From assembly GCA_948470475.1 (NCBI GenBank), contig OX419339.1, positions 14,623,363-14,687,362 of the forward strand: a stretch of 64,000 nt of DNA, written 5' to 3'. Made by a program: the position numbers and the translations under genes. The DNA comes from Galaxea fascicularis. Taxonomy: Eukaryota > Cnidaria > Anthozoa > Scleractinia > Euphylliidae. This document shows positions 13,081 through 27,100 of the stretch, one piece after another (position 1 is the first letter of the stretch; each line of letters opens with the position of its first letter). The notes below the pieces were generated by a model that worked only from the letters and a program-made list of their open reading frames with translations, was not told the DNA's origin and searched no databases.

Positions 13081-16000
13081 TTATTTCAAACTTGTGAACC
13101 TGTGTTTATTAATCGTTACTCGGTTTGTTCCTTCTACCGGCAAGCTATGTGTTCGGCCGGCTGGTGGTTTACCATTCTTCTTTTGTTCATCCTCTTCTTC
13201 CCATTTCTTCTTCAATATTTCATGTTTATGTTTTGCTTCTTGCTCCATTTTTTCCTCCATGTGCAACGCGCTCCATTCCTTCTGCATCAGCCACTTATCG
13301 TACTTAGCTTGGGACATTCTTCTCCGCTGGTGCTTCTTGTCCTCTTCCACTTTGTGGTTCTCTTCCATCCCCTTTTCCTTTTCTCTCTCTCTTTCCATTT
13401 CTTTCCGTTTATCTTCCAACCACTCGTCGAACGTTTTCCCCTTGAGCAGTTTTGCTTGTTTTTCGTTCGTTTTTGCGGCCTCCTGCGCGTTGGCGAAGAT
13501 GTTCCTCAAATGGCTGAGTTCTTTTTCGGACAGCCATTGTTGGTAAGACTTCCTGCGAGGATTAGTCGGAGACTGAGAAATGTTTTCAGCGCTCCCATGT
13601 TGGATAGACTCCTTCCTAACTGCGATCCACGCATTCCATGGACGGTCCAAACGCTCTTCCTCGTCCACGTCTTTGAGACAACGCAAAGATTCCATCAGGC
13701 TTACCTCACAAATCGATCTACGTTAGAAAATAAAACATTGAATTAAACCTCGCTTCTTATGAAGACTGCTATCATAACATGAAAAAGCTGCTGGAAACTG
13801 CTTTGAGAGTGCTTTCGGTTTTCCCATTTCCTAAACAATAACACCTCACTGAATGACCTTAATCGTAAATCTGAACTTAGTAAAATACAAAATAGAACTA
13901 TAAATAGAACTTCAACTTCATGCCTACAGCAGCTATAAACCTCTTCGGGTTTAAGAAGTGGTTTTATTTCCTATTCTCGCCATTCCAGTAACTATATTCC
14001 AGAAAATGAAACGCACAGTCGATTGACACCCTTCATTCTTTACCCTGAGAAACATAACTAAACAACATAACATATCTAGAAAATGATTCGAGGTCTTATT
14101 TTAACAATCAAAGCATTCAATTTTACCCGGAAAAAAGCGACGTTAGGACGCTTTATATAGAACATACCTACATCGAATTCACTTCAAAGAGTTTGATTCT
14201 CAGAGCCAGACTATATTTGTGATCTGCTTAGTTCCAAGACCCGGGCGTGCAACCCAAGGAAGATATCCGTTGAAAGTATTTGTAAAGTATCGAGATTTAA
14301 CTGAATCATGGGACATGGTGGAATTCCCTTATGTAAGACAGACCACAGTGCACCGTTGAATTGAAACTTAATATGCAAGATAGAGAGCTGTACTGACCCA
14401 GAGGGACCCCTTAACCTGTGTCATTTAAGAGCCACTCACTTATCCCGGCTTTGTAAGCCCTTCATTCGTACCCGCCTCACAGTTTTCCAACAATTTTCAT
14501 ACAGCACTCGCTGTTAGAATTTAGTAGAATTCATTATCACCCCCTTAATTCTCTAACCTGTCGTTTTGCGTAAGCGAGGGAAGGTACAGGGAAACATAAG
14601 GTAATCGGTCACAGTTACACCGATCGCTTTTCGCCAGATAAGAACCGTCTATTCTTTTGGATGTCATACGCTGTGATAAGCTCTATCGCACCTCCACAAA
14701 AACAACTTAAATATGGATGTCAAAATGGATGCCTGTCATTCAGTAGAACTTAATTTTGATTTAGTTTCAAATACAATGTTTCACTCTTTCCATGCACTTT
14801 CAATACAATTATGCTCTAGCTCAAGCTTTTCACACTCAAAATCGAAACTCTATTCATATTTGGTTGTTAGCTTTGAGCCTCAAATGAACTGCGACGGAGT
14901 ACTGGTTTTTCGTGTTGTCTGTTTAGCTTAAAAGCTTGACTAAACCTTTTAACTCACTAGATGGCCACTTCGAAACTACGGAGAAGCGAATTCGTTATTT
15001 ATCGGTTTATTTAAACGCGAGCAAGGTCTTTTTTAACCAAGAAATCTCACTTTTGCTATGGTTTGACCATTTACGCGAGAGCTCTGATTTTGTGCTAAAC
15101 TTTTTATACGTTGCGTGGACGACTCTATTGTACTATTTCTCAATCCAAAATTTTTAAACTTAACCGTAATTGGTTATTAAGATTACGACACTTAACGGAG
15201 TTTTTGTCCAAGGTAAACACTTCACAAATCACTCTCTTGTTGCTTAATTCTTCACCTTTAATTTATTGAACATTAATTATTCATTCCTCTCGTAAGTCAG
15301 TTGTAATTTTTACAAATGAAAACGGTTTTGGCAGAACAGAATCATGTTTTCATTGTTGCAGAGAGTCGTGGTTTCTTAAAAACCTGTCGGGTCGAAGTGG
15401 AAAGCCGTGTATTAATAAACCGATAACCCAAGAAAAACACTCAAGGCGTCAAAAGCCGCTTAAGTGGTCAACAATTACACCACTTCCTTATCAATATGGC
15501 GATCAAATTCCATGTGTGTAAACTAATTTAGTGAATAACGGACTTGGGACTCACATGTGCAAAGAAAAACACTGATCTAAGCCCACCCAGCGACAACGTT
15601 CGATAGGGATAACGTGGTGTTAGTAGAAGCTTAAAGAGGAGAGAAATATTGGCAAGAAAAGCCTCTGAGGAAGCCAGTATTGACTGGCGCTTTCCAATGG
15701 TATTGTCTCCACTGTTAATTCCCTCTAAGTGGTGGGTAATATTAAAAGATTTGGCGAAGTATTAAATCGGCGCATGTTGGAGTTGCAAAGAGTTGATCAA
15801 GTCGTTGTCAAACGGATGAGTCTGTTCCAGATCAGATAATTTTAATGAGTGCAAACGTTCACGAGATAACAGCGTATTTCGCATCCGTTTGATGTAGGTC
15901 TTAAAAATTTCCGTTTTATCAAAGTATGTAAACAAGCTTGCGTTTCCTTCAGCTTGTTCCCTGAGGTGATTTTGACGTTATTTAGCCTAATGAGGTCACC

Positions 16001-19000
16001 CGAGGCTTCCGCGCTGAAACTCCCCGGCGCTTCTAGATCATTCTCCAAGTCTGGCATTCCATAGTTCTAAAATCAGTCAGTAAAGAAATCGGTGAAATTG
16101 AAACAGGTGCGAAGAAGTCGTGACCAAACTAGATGGAACTGAATTGAGAAGGAAAGCAGGTCTTAGTTGAGAATAGTAAAAAGTGCCCTACAGATAGCGA
16201 ACCCTTGTACAAACCGGCTGGTTATGTAAACTGCCGTCGATTTCTCCAAATTGCTGCCGTGTACTTAAGATCACCGAATGATCGGCAAAAAATTTACCCA
16301 TGCAGTGATTGCTTATTCGGCGATAACCATTATTTGGTTGTACCCCGATTCAATATATTGATTCCGCGGGCATTTATTAACGAAGAGGGCGAAAGCAGTA
16401 GCGCTTATTTTTCTTTCTTTCTCATTTGACCTGGAAAGTGGTGATAACTGACGAAGATCTAATTTATTCAGGCCCTTGAGATTAGATGAGTTTGACTGGC
16501 GAGAAGTAAACAATACACCGGCTAGCTAGAAACAGAACTCATTAGACTTCACTGAACCGCCCAGGTCGGCAGCAAATAGAGTGTTTCATCATTTGCAACA
16601 ACTGAATACTGACTGGAAGCCAGAACACTCTTTTCGATTTCTTCACTGAACAACACCCCATAATTTTGAAGTGAGAGCGACTTTGGCAGGACGGGTCGAG
16701 TATAGCCTGAGTATCAGGCCCTATCGGGGAAGCGGGGACGAGGGGAAGGCCTTCCCCACCCGAGAAACGCCTGATACTCAAGCTAGGTCGAGTAGGAATA
16801 ATCAAACGGGTTCCAAAAGCACTCACTTAACTTTTGACCCCCAATTCTTTAACCCGACAATCAGCCTACCCCCCTGTGTTTTGGCCCTCAAAAGTTGGGT
16901 CTGTTGATGAAAATTTAAAGTGACACCGTTCAAACGAAAACTATAAAATAGTACTTTGCTGTTGTGACCACCACCGGCTTAAGGAACAAAAACTCGCTTA
17001 GGCCCGGTTCAGACGCCGTACTTTTCATGAGCCGCACCTGGTTCGAATTTGGACGGACCCAAATTAACAAAAGTACGCATGTTGATTCAGACGTCGAACT
17101 TAATTAGCCGTTCCACAGCCGTTCCTATAGCATTTGCAGGAAAACTAATCAATATTGTCAGTGGTTTTGAAAATATATAGCAAATAATAATTTATGCATT
17201 AAGTTCGGCACATGAAAAGTTCGGCGTCTGAATCAAAGCCGTTCCAAAGTCGAAATTCCCGGCCAAGCCAGGCGGGAAGAACACCTGAGCCGTTCCAAAT
17301 TAAAATAGCCGTTCCTAATTGATTCAGACACCGAACTTTTCATGAACTTAATTCTATGAATTAGGTTCGGCTCATGAAAAGTACGGTGTCTGAATCGGGC
17401 CGAGATTATGGTGCATCGCTGGAGCATTAAGTTAGCTATCTAACGTCTTCTTTACTTTCACAAGAAACAATTATGTTTTCTTTGAAATTTAGCTTCTCAG
17501 AAGTGAAAATTTGTCGCTCGTCTTTTCAGCCTCAGGAATGTTCTCACGGCAGATAACGTCTGCATGTCGTTATCCTGGATCTGTTCTTCAATAAGGTTGT
17601 CACAAAAGCTGATAATCTATCTTAAAGTAATAATTTCTTACCCTGTCGCTGATGATTGAACGCACAACGCCACCTTGCTAAATACAAGCCTCCCAGAAAG
17701 TGCAGCCTAATTGATGAATCACCTTTCTCAGCGATGAATCTCAGTTGAGAAGACTACGAGTGCTGACTTTACTTCGGGAGATATATGATTAAAACGCCGT
17801 GTTAGCAAGTTAATAAAACAGACGCGTGTTAAAATTATTTATGTATTTGAACAAATTAATCTTTATCCACACAGAGGAATTACGTACATATGAAAATTTT
17901 GATATGTGCTTTATATCCTCGGATTGTCGGCGCTACTGTGTGAACTTGGCTGAAAAAGTAGCTCATACACACAGGACCCCACACGGTTCGCTTTGCCTTC
18001 GATGAGTTCTATTTCGAGTGCGACGAAACACTTACAAACATCTTGAACTTCTTACGTCTTTGTCAAAAGTTTACCCAAACCGGCCGTTCAATTTAACAAG
18101 ATTACGCACCACAGAAAAAAAATTCCATTTTTGACCAAAGGCAAGTATATTGGAAAACAAAGGGATTTTCAAGGCCCGAATACTGTGGATTAGTTTGCTT
18201 TGAGGCGTTTAGACCGCGTAAGAAATTACAAAGAAAACAAACAAATATTATTAACGCAATTTGATTCTGTCGGTTTCCGGTTTTTATAACGGGAAGGAAG
18301 CAAGGGTTAATTCGCTTTTCAGCGAAGCATTAGAGTTTTTTTTTAGACGAATTTACAAGTTTGACGGTTTCCCTTCCCACGTTTACAACTTTTTTGGTAT
18401 CAATCAACTCCTACTGGTTGAAGCAAATCACTGAGATAAAACGTACGAAATGTGATTTTGCAGAATGTTGGCAGAGCGAGCAAATTCATGATAAAAGTCT
18501 CTTCAGTAGGCAGCTGTGACCGTGCATGTATACGCAATGTAAGACCGAAGACTGAAAAGCACGCATGAATCAATGCTTGACTTAACGCGCTGTTCTTGTA
18601 ACATTCAGTGCAGTGGGACTTCTTGCTGGTCTAGTATTTGGTTTGTTTCACTTCAAACTCTTTCAAAACAGCCCTTACACGTGCTCTTAACCAAAGATAC
18701 TCAGTGTTCAGCCAATCGGATGCAATTTCTACCGCAACCACTCGTGACTTGGCTCGGCACCATTCACAATTCTTCGTCCCCGCTTGGCGCCCGTTACAAA
18801 TTTTCCCTCGTTTGACACTGGTATTCCCCAGCCGGCGACACGGTAACCGATTTTTAATACGTCGTTCGCGGCGAATTTGATCGCCAGTGAAAATCGAATT
18901 TTGCCGTTGATTGATGCGGGCATTCCAGACGATTTTTGCGCCGATGGCCGCGATTTGCCCTTCCAATTTTGTTCCCAGGCTCCATCGAGGGCATTTTTTT

Positions 19001-22000
19001 GAAAAGCCATGTGATAAAATGCCCAACCTGATTGGTTGACTTTACTGGCGACTGGTAGCGGTGAGCATTCAAAATAGCGGGAACGGGCACACTAGGTGAA
19101 TGCCGGCGAATTTAATCGATGACTCAGACATGCTAGATACCGGCGATTTTGTGCACCGATTGCCGCGATCGTAAAAAATTGCCTAGTATGTCACCCCGCG
19201 GGTACGAGTTTGATTGATAACTGAGCCTGTGATAAATTCAGATGAACTTTGCTGACCTTTAGTCTGAATACCTTTCGATACGAAATTGCTTACGCGTCCA
19301 TTTTTTCTTCTTTACTTTTCAGATGATTTATTCGAAGAGTTTGAACATCAAAAGTACAAAAGCAAAAGGCTCAGTGGTTGTTTATCGATTGTTTAGTAGT
19401 CGATGTAGTTTCTTTGCCATCATTTTCAGAGGTTTACACTTCGAGTATTGGCGTTAAACGTGCGGGATTTGCATATATGTCTGGGAATACGTGATTTAAA
19501 AAACTGAAGGTGAAGAACTTTTGAGCCCAATTCAAACAAATTGACTTCAAATGAAAACAATAATACTCGAAATAAAATATTCTTTCAAACAAGCAAACTC
19601 GAATTTGAAGGTCCATATAGGAGGTTCTGTCTTCTGCAAAACTGAAGCGAGCCCACATTACAAGTTAGAATCCGGAAAAAAGTTGTTTAACTTTGTTGTG
19701 AGAACTCTCGTAAAGCGAACGCTGCCACATCAAAAAATATTAACTGAACACTGTAGTTACGGTCCACAGTCTCAAAACGTTGAAGTATCTTCCACCGCTT
19801 AAGTTCTTATTCCATGTGGATACAGCAATAGGCCATATTCGTATTCTCGGTATTGAACTGGATCTAGCATGAAGTGGAGGCTCTTGCGGGGGAATCTTTT
19901 CATATGTAAATGTATTCCCCCGCAAGAGCCTCACTCTCACTTCATGCTAGATCCAGTTCAATACCGAGAATACGAATATGGCCTATTCGGAGGGTCGTTG
20001 GGGCCGAGGTTGTCTCTAACTTGGCTCATGAATAAATTGTCATTTTCCCTAAGCGGAAGTTCGATCCGGTAAGCAGAGGCAATACAGTGACATACCATTT
20101 CACCGCAAATAAGCTTAGCTAGGCTTATCAAACTGCTCCAACTAAGATCTCAATGCTGAGATCGTGTCACTTAAACATTTGCTTTTACCAGTGTAAAGCC
20201 ACTGGAAAAAATAGCGAGGAGAGTTCGTGTCAAACTTTGCCTATTGTCATGGTTGGGATTTTTGAAGACAATGACGTTTTTGTTTTCTTTCCTTTGGGAC
20301 TTTAGAGCGAAATCACGCTCGGCTTAGATCTGTAAGGCTACGATGGCCAAACATAATTTTAGGATCTCGTTCAAAGGAAATGATACGGCGGAGGGGAAGT
20401 GGAGCGATGCTTAGTTAAGAGCCAGCCCAACTAACAAAAGTTGAGTGTTTTCTACATGGCAACCCTATGTTTTCAACGTTTTGAAATCAAAAAAGAGGTC
20501 AAGGGTTCCGGCTAAATGTGTTATTCTGATCGCTTGGGGTCTCTTGGTAATCATGTTTTCAAAAGAAAAAATCTTTTGTCTTCCATGTGCATTAAAATTA
20601 ACGACCCACCGAGCCGAGATAACATAAACAAACGGTGCTTGATTAATAGTTTTTGATTGATTACTGAAAAACCTCTTAAGCACAGCGAATCATGCCTCCG
20701 TGGGCGGTGCTGCGACCAAGTTCACACCGTTTGTTTTGTATTTTTTTCTCTTGGGAATGTTTCTTCATTCTAAGTTCGGGAATGGAAAGCTTTTGGAAAG
20801 CCGAGAATAAGGGTCAAAGTAAATGCTTCATAGAACATACCTGGATTAGTTACGCTAATAAAAATACCGCGAAATGTTAACATGTTTTTACTGCCGGCGG
20901 TGAAAACACAGTCTTGTGTAAAGGGAAAACTCAAGAAGTTTGCCTGACAGAATACAAAAACAACAATTTGATACACACAAACCTCTCCAATTATCGTTCC
21001 TGCTTATTATGTTTTTCAATTAAGAAACCTTCTCCAAATTATCGCCTTGACCGAGTGCTATAACAGGCTATACAGATGTTGTGGGCAAGCAGCAACGCCT
21101 TATGAGAAAAGCACCACGTGTTTCTCTCACAGGACAAAAAAGGCCAAATGAATCACTGCCGGGAAATTGTTAACAATCGCCCATGGTAGCTTGGTGTGAG
21201 AGACCTTTCCTCTACTCAGGCTACCTCAGCGTTATTTAATCATAGCAGAGAAAAGGAAGAGTGAAACGCGATTTTCTCTCGTTTTCTGAGAGAGAAAGGA
21301 GGGGGTTGCCACAAATCGTTTTTGCATGATAACAGACTGTAAGGTGGTTCAGTTTCTACACGCTGATGATTTGGCTGTTAGGAGTTGATGACTGGCAGAG
21401 GCGAGTCTTTTGAAGGAGAACCTTCAACGCCTACGATAACGGGATCGGGCGTGCTACAAGTGAGATGCTTGTTTTCATACTAAACAAATCCGTCCTCGCA
21501 CAAAAACGTGCTTCATCACCGCTTCCAAAGTCCTCTTAGTTTGTTTTTTCATGCAGCTGAAATTTCATCACTATAAATGTCGCTTTGCAGTGTCGTCTTT
21601 GGGGTAATCAGGTTAAAGCGGGCTAAGAAGACAGGCCTAAATTTCGTCAAACGTTACGCGGCAAATTAACTGCAATTACGCAATGTTACACCTTGTCTCA
21701 GGTTTGTATCCCCCTTAATTCCCGTTAAGTAACCAAATTGTAACTATCGTAATCGTGAGGTCTGGTTTCGCAATCGGCAACGTAATCTACTATTTGCCTT
21801 GACCTTACAGAATAAGCAATTACAATGCTTATATCACAAACTATATTTTGTTTACAAAGCGCCGAAAACTCAAGAGAAGGCTTTGAAGGCACGCGATGGA
21901 ATAAAACTGCTTCGAGCACGTGATAGACCTTTAGGAGTAACCACTCAATGGGTAAACATCTGGGTAAACATCCCTAACCTAAATGACATTTACTTGTACC

Positions 22001-24130
22001 AATTATATGAACTTCCTTGAACGTTTTCTGTAGATCAAAGTTTTGAAGAGCGATAATATCCGCATGTTTTCATCTCTTAAACTAATCCCTGCGGAAACAA
22101 ACATCTTGTTAAAGCAGTGCCCTCAGTTTTCTTTGATTTTTTTTTTTTTAGTTCTAATCAATCAAGCACGGTCTTTGGTACCCTGCGGAGCAGGAGCAGC
22201 AGAGTCTCCTTTGATCTTTCTAGGATTAAATGATAAACTACAATAAAAACTCTTCTGAGAACACATACCTTGCCTTTCCTCGCTTGGGCATCATAGGAGA
22301 ACCAATGTAGTTATCCCCGTGTTGAACATCAGCAGTGATCACTGCATCTCTCCTTACGCGACCCAACCTGACTCCACTCGTCCTGTTCAAACACGCGAAA
22401 GGCTCAGAGCCACGTCTTCGATCCAACACTCGAGCACTAATGGGGGACATTGGCGTAACACTGTTTCCTAGAGGAGGAGGTTTCACGGAAGGCTTGAATA
22501 GCAGTCTAGGGCTTTGCGGAGAACCAGGCGCGCTTTTTGTTACGGGTTTCTCGTCATCTGGAGTCGGGCTCGGTCGCTGCTGTGGCGCCAGGGACGCCAA
22601 AGGCTCAGAGCCACGTCTTCCATCCAACACTTGCGCACTTACTTTAGGTGACATTGTCCTAAAACTGTTTCCTAGAGAAGCGGGTTTTACTGAAGGCTTG
22701 AATACCCGTCTAGGGCTTTGCGGAGAGCCAGGCGCACTTTTTATTACGGGTTTCTCGTCATCTGTAGTCGGGGTCAGTCGCTGCTTTGGAGCATGACCGC
22801 AATTTGGCATGCTCTGCGTTCGAACAACAGCTTGCGTCAGTTTCTTCAGCTGTCCGCTAGACGCTGAGGAACTTGGAAGGTTTCCCCTTGTTTGGTTTAC
22901 CAGCATTTGACTTTCTAACGGTGGAAGACGATCGTTGGTTCCATCGTCTTCCTTGTCTTCTTGGTGAACATTAATCTGCGGGTAGCGCAAGGCAGTTCGA
23001 GCGCTCTTTGGCCTGACAAATCTCCTTCGAAGACGATGTTGATTTAGCGCCAAGTTGATTGTTTGCGGTCTCTTCAATACAGGGGAAAGACTAGATGATT
23101 CATCCGAGCTGTCTGAGGAAGAAGGACTCGATACCCGCTCTTGGTTTGAGTTGTTGTCAACCAGTGACACACTATCTCGTTGAATCACGCCAGCCTCCGA
23201 TTTTCGCAGATTTGGGGGCGTATCTAGCTGAGACAATTTCATGTCTATGGCAAAAGCCAATCCTTCGTCACACTCGGTGATCACAAGCTCCTCAACAACA
23301 GCATTGCTGTTTCCACAAAGTTTCCCTATGTCTTCTTGGGCAACCTTCTCGTTTTCCGCTTTCCTTTCCTCTGACAAGTCATCATCGACCAAGTCACAAT
23401 CCTCGCCTACATCTATTCCAGATTCTGCGGAGCAGCGCTCTTCTCTATCACCTTTTTCATGGTAAATATACTTATAGAGCAATCTCTCAGTGTCGTGATG
23501 GTTTAATCTCCGCGCAATATCTAATGGAGTCTCTCTGTTCGTGTCAAGCATTGTCAACATCTCCTTCGTTGGCTTGATGAAATGTTCGGCCACGAACTTG
23601 ACGCAGTTTGCTTTTCCACTCGCCGCGGCAGCGTGAAATAGATTCCTGCCGGCCTCCGTGGCTGCATGCTGATCCAGCTCAATACCCAGTGGTTTTAACT
23701 TCTCGAGGAGATTCTCATGCCCGCGACAACAAGCGATAAAACAACCGACAAAGAGCCTTTCCTCCTTGCTAATTTGCTGCATATGAAGCTTAGCCCTTCT
23801 GCAAACGTTCTCGATTTCATTGTTTAAGGATACGCAAATAAATTTGTTCCACCACACGGGCACTTGAACGACAATAACATCATCCATCGTTTGGACAGCC
23901 TCTGTAAGTGGCGACCAGTCTTTAAGTTCAATGCCAGGGTTCTCCAGCGAACTGACTTGCTGCAGGTTGCATGGAATCCCAAACTGCAACTCGCAAGCGA
24001 CCTTTAGACAGCGAACAGTCGCGTCTTTATCGCCAACCGCAATCTTTTCTGTTGATCCATTGGGCAACTCGATTATTACCGCTGGGCTTCCCTCACTCTC
24101 CAATGTTTGCGCACCAAGATGGTTCGTCAT
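13081..24130 (-). CDS. Ubl-ankyrin protein with W-motif C-terminus (ANKUB1/ANKRD60-like), paralogue A
   Basis: Two exons: 24130-22269, and 13717-13081 including TAA, giving about 832 aa. The donor is GCA AG|gtatgt and the acceptor ctaacgtag|A, the same phase-2 split as in the paralogue at 1894-6082. Residues about 17-98 are ubiquitin-like and end in VPVWWNKFI. Ankyrin helices span about 128-218 (NLFHAAAASGKANCVKF, TPLDIARRLN). The linker is Ser/Pro/Arg-rich and contains a 65-residue tandem duplication at about 448-580. The last exon has four W-motifs (PWNAW, YQQWLSEKE, FDEWLEDKR, YDKWLMQKE) in a strongly charged, coiled-coil-like segment. The 8.55-kb intron could hide another small exon; phase continuity shows only that none is required. 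Ubl-plus-ankyrin proteins of this type have no established enzymatic role, so a scaffold or cytoskeletal role is a guess. Confidence 0.83.
16703..16785. mobile_element. 83-bp TIR element with 9-bp target duplication (Mutator-like)
   Basis: The ends TAGCCTGAGTATCAGGC and GCCTGATACTCAAGCTA are inverted repeats with one mismatch. The element is flanked on both sides by the exact 9-mer GGTCGAGTA (16694-16702 and 16786-16794). A 9-bp duplication is typical of Mutator-like elements. It is too short to encode a transposase, so it is a non-autonomous MITE. Confidence 0.85.
17001..17401. mobile_element. TIR element, GGCCCGGTTCAGACG family
   Basis: It starts GGCCCGGTTCAGACGCCGTA and ends with the inverted TACGGTGTCTGAATCGGGCC. 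Sub-terminal inverted words (CTTTTCATGAGCC) also match. The interior has repeated CCGTTCC words. The 56582-57322 element shares the termini. No transposase frame or clear target duplication is seen. Confidence 0.8.
19827..19987. mobile_element. Foldback MITE, AATAGGCCATATTCG family, copy 1
   Basis: The element is almost wholly self-complementary: AATAGGCCATATTCGTATTC at the left is mirrored at the right end. A second copy lies at 42459-42614 in a RECQL4 intron. It is non-coding. Confidence 0.85.
22391..22789 (-). repeat. Two-copy coding tandem repeat (about 65 aa each) in paralogue A
   Basis: Within the large exon, residues about 448-515 and 516-580 are near-duplicates sharing DDEKPV, KSAPGSPQSPR, FKPSVKP, MSP and RRGSEP. 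The motifs are Ser/Pro/Arg-rich and probably disordered, with several SP sites. The nucleotide similarity suggests a fairly recent in-frame tandem duplication. Confidence 0.85.
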
Positions 24131-27100
24131 CTCACGGCGATTGAACGATAAATGTTCACTGCTTTGCTCGTCAAGATATATTGCTCAACTGCCTCACCTG
24201 TTCTATGTTTACATGGGGTCAGAACATCACGTACAGTAGAATTTCCTTGTAAGATACACCGCTCCTGTTTTCACTAGCTAATTGTACCAAGTGAGCCACG
24301 CGTTGAAAATCCACTCACCTTTGTATTGCGCCGCGAGTCACGTAACCATTAAGTGTGACGCTTTTGTTAATTTTGACCATTTATCTTCTCCGGTGGTTAA
24401 CCAATTAACGTCAGGCCCAAGTATGACATAAATTGTTCTATAATAAATTGAGAATCTGTGCCTTTATTCGTTTGTCAGTGTTCTCCGTCCATTTCCGTAT
24501 TGACCGGAGTCTCCGGTCCGTTAAATCGATAATTAAATTTATCTCTCTTTACTTTCTGAAAGTTGAAGCGAACGGTTCGTCCCCGGAATGGTGTCACACA
24601 GAGTGGAAGAGGATCGGAGCGTAAATCTGTCAGAGATTATGGATCAGATCTGTTTTTCTTTTCCTTGTTTTTATTGGAAACTCCGCAGGGATCAGATATC
24701 AAAATGTACAGGATTAGCATTCACGATGGTTAATTTGGGTCAGATATGCTGGCTTGTTGTTTGATGTCTTTTATACTGACACTGACGTTTCATATATTAT
24801 TCCCTTACCAAAGCACTTTGAACTTAATGAATTGCTCAGTGCTACATACGGTATTTCGAATTGGTTGTAGGCTTATAATTTCGTGACATTCAATGAGTGT
24901 TCTCTTTATCAGTCTCATATAACTAAAAGAAATATTGCCGTTCTAGCCGAAATGTTCACGTACTTGCAGTGCTGTTCATAGGACGATAAAAGCCTTCCTT
25001 TTGATTTTGAAACAAGCTAATGGATTGCATTCTTTAAAAGTGACTTTTTAATCCGGTCCTAAGTGGCTCTGCAATTATCTTTTAGCCAAATATAAATGCT
25101 TTAACCTGAGATCAGTGCGCCCAGTGTTTACCTAAACTCTGACGTTATCAGGCTTTGGTGTTCTTTTATCTCTTATATTGTCTTGATAAGTAAGGAATTC
25201 AATGGATTAACAAATTTCTTTCACCAGGTATGGCGTCAGTATACAGATTAGTACGTGACGTCAGCAAGGCGCTAAAATCTCTCGCCAACCCAAGTGTACT
25301 ATTTTGGGTGGCAAGGCTTACGATCTTTAGGCCACAAATTGGCTTATCCTTCTCTTAAAATAATATGCTTTTTAAACCTATCAAAGTTAAAAGAAACATT
25401 AATAAAGAAATTCGCCTTCTTTGCACGTAATAATCAAATGACACACACTAGCATGTAAAACTTCCTTCCTCCTGATAACCCTGTTGTGAGGCTCAAGCAA
25501 ACTTTGCGACTTCGTTTGTTTGCACCAAAGGGTTCGGATCTTATTAACTTAAACAGTATGCTATGATTTATGTTGTTATCCTTCAGTTTGCGGCTCTTTA
25601 ATGGGCAAAGACAAAACAGTGTCTGTACGAAGCAATCTACGTCATCTACGAGACTGGTGTAACGATCTTGCCTCGCCTCGGTTCAGTACTGAACTGTAGC
25701 GACTCTCATGGATTGATAATGAAATACTTAGGCTTGTTTTCCATAAAATAAAACATCCTTTCCTAGTCTTGTTACGACAAAAAATAAACAAATTGTACCA
25801 CTGGTCTTGTGATAACAAAACACAGAAACCTCTGCAAGGCTAAGGGTTTTTAAGATGGAGCCAGGCTCGACCCATCGAAGTCAGAGGCGAGAAATCTAGT
25901 CCACCATTCTCTATATATGAACTTGTCAGTAGAACTTGCTTACTAAAATCGGTATAAATTTTCCATGAAGTATGCCAACACGTCATCAGTCCAAGGCAGG
26001 GCTATTTGTTTTCAACGGTAATCCAACATTTCCGGTGCTAAAAAGCATTTTATGCGACGTGAACGGTTGTCCGCCCTTCCTTTGCTCAACAGTCAATACT
26101 TAATTCACTACGAAACAACGGCGTCATTTCAATCTGGGTACGACAATCAAATTTTTTTCGGCGTAATCACTCCCCACGACAGCTCAGTGAAGATTCACTT
26201 ATTATTAACTAAGCTCGTTCTTGTTGTTGGGTTCAGACAGCGCTAGCTGTTCTCGTTCTTATACACACTCGTAAATTGTTATGCAGTAAATCATACTTCT
26301 GTATGTGAATTATCTTGAACTGAGTAAGGACGTTTTCGGTGTGGACAGCCCATCCGTCTTCAGTGTAGATCTGCCATCAAGTGGCTTGTCACAAGAAAGT
26401 GATAAGAGAGAAATAAATCTAAGTACCTGACAGAAGTGCATCCTATGTCCTTACGAAAACAGGTCCGATGTACTAAACACTTGACTTACGGACGAATTTG
26501 GACAAATCTCCTTATAGGGACTCTGAATATTATCTCTTGTTCCCATGCTTGTACCTAGGTGGTTTCAAATTACTCCTTTAATTTCACACGACTCTTTTAA
26601 CCCGTCTCTTTCCTGTTTCCTATAAAGTCGAGAGAATTTACAAGTTTTTTTCTCTGGTGGCGATTTCCCTTGTTCCCAAGCTATCACTATTGCTCATGAC
26701 CAGACGATTTGTTAAAAAAAAATTTGACGTCAACCAATAAAGATTTCATTGAACACGAAGGGCCTATTCAAACCATATTGAATAATACCGAAGAAGAACA
26801 CGGCAAATAAGACTGCTTACCGACTGTATCTCTCTAAGAAAAAAATCTGTTGTGGCTAGAAAGAAGCCTATTTCTCTCTCGAAATAAAGTCTGCGGTCTG
26901 TTTTTCTTTCGAAGTACGATTTGTTGTGCATTGACAAATGGAGCATATACAACTGGGGCAAACTGTCCATACCGCTTGTTTTTGCGATCCGCTTTCAGCG
27001 AGGTTAACAGAGCGGACTTTAACATTAAACTGAAACTGTAAGCACTCTAACTTTGCACCTATTTCTTTAAGCCTTTGCAAGAGAATATTTTTGTGTGAAA

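Larger units (their letters stand above)
13718..22268 (-). other. 8.55-kb intron of Ubl-ankyrin paralogue A
   Basis: No further coding exon is recognised. It holds at least three short DNA-transposon-like elements (16.7, 17.0-17.4 and 19.8-20.0 kb). The stretch 18.77-19.2 kb contains two diverged copies of a word resembling GCGATTTTKGCGCCGAT and may be an old repeat. Confidence 0.6.
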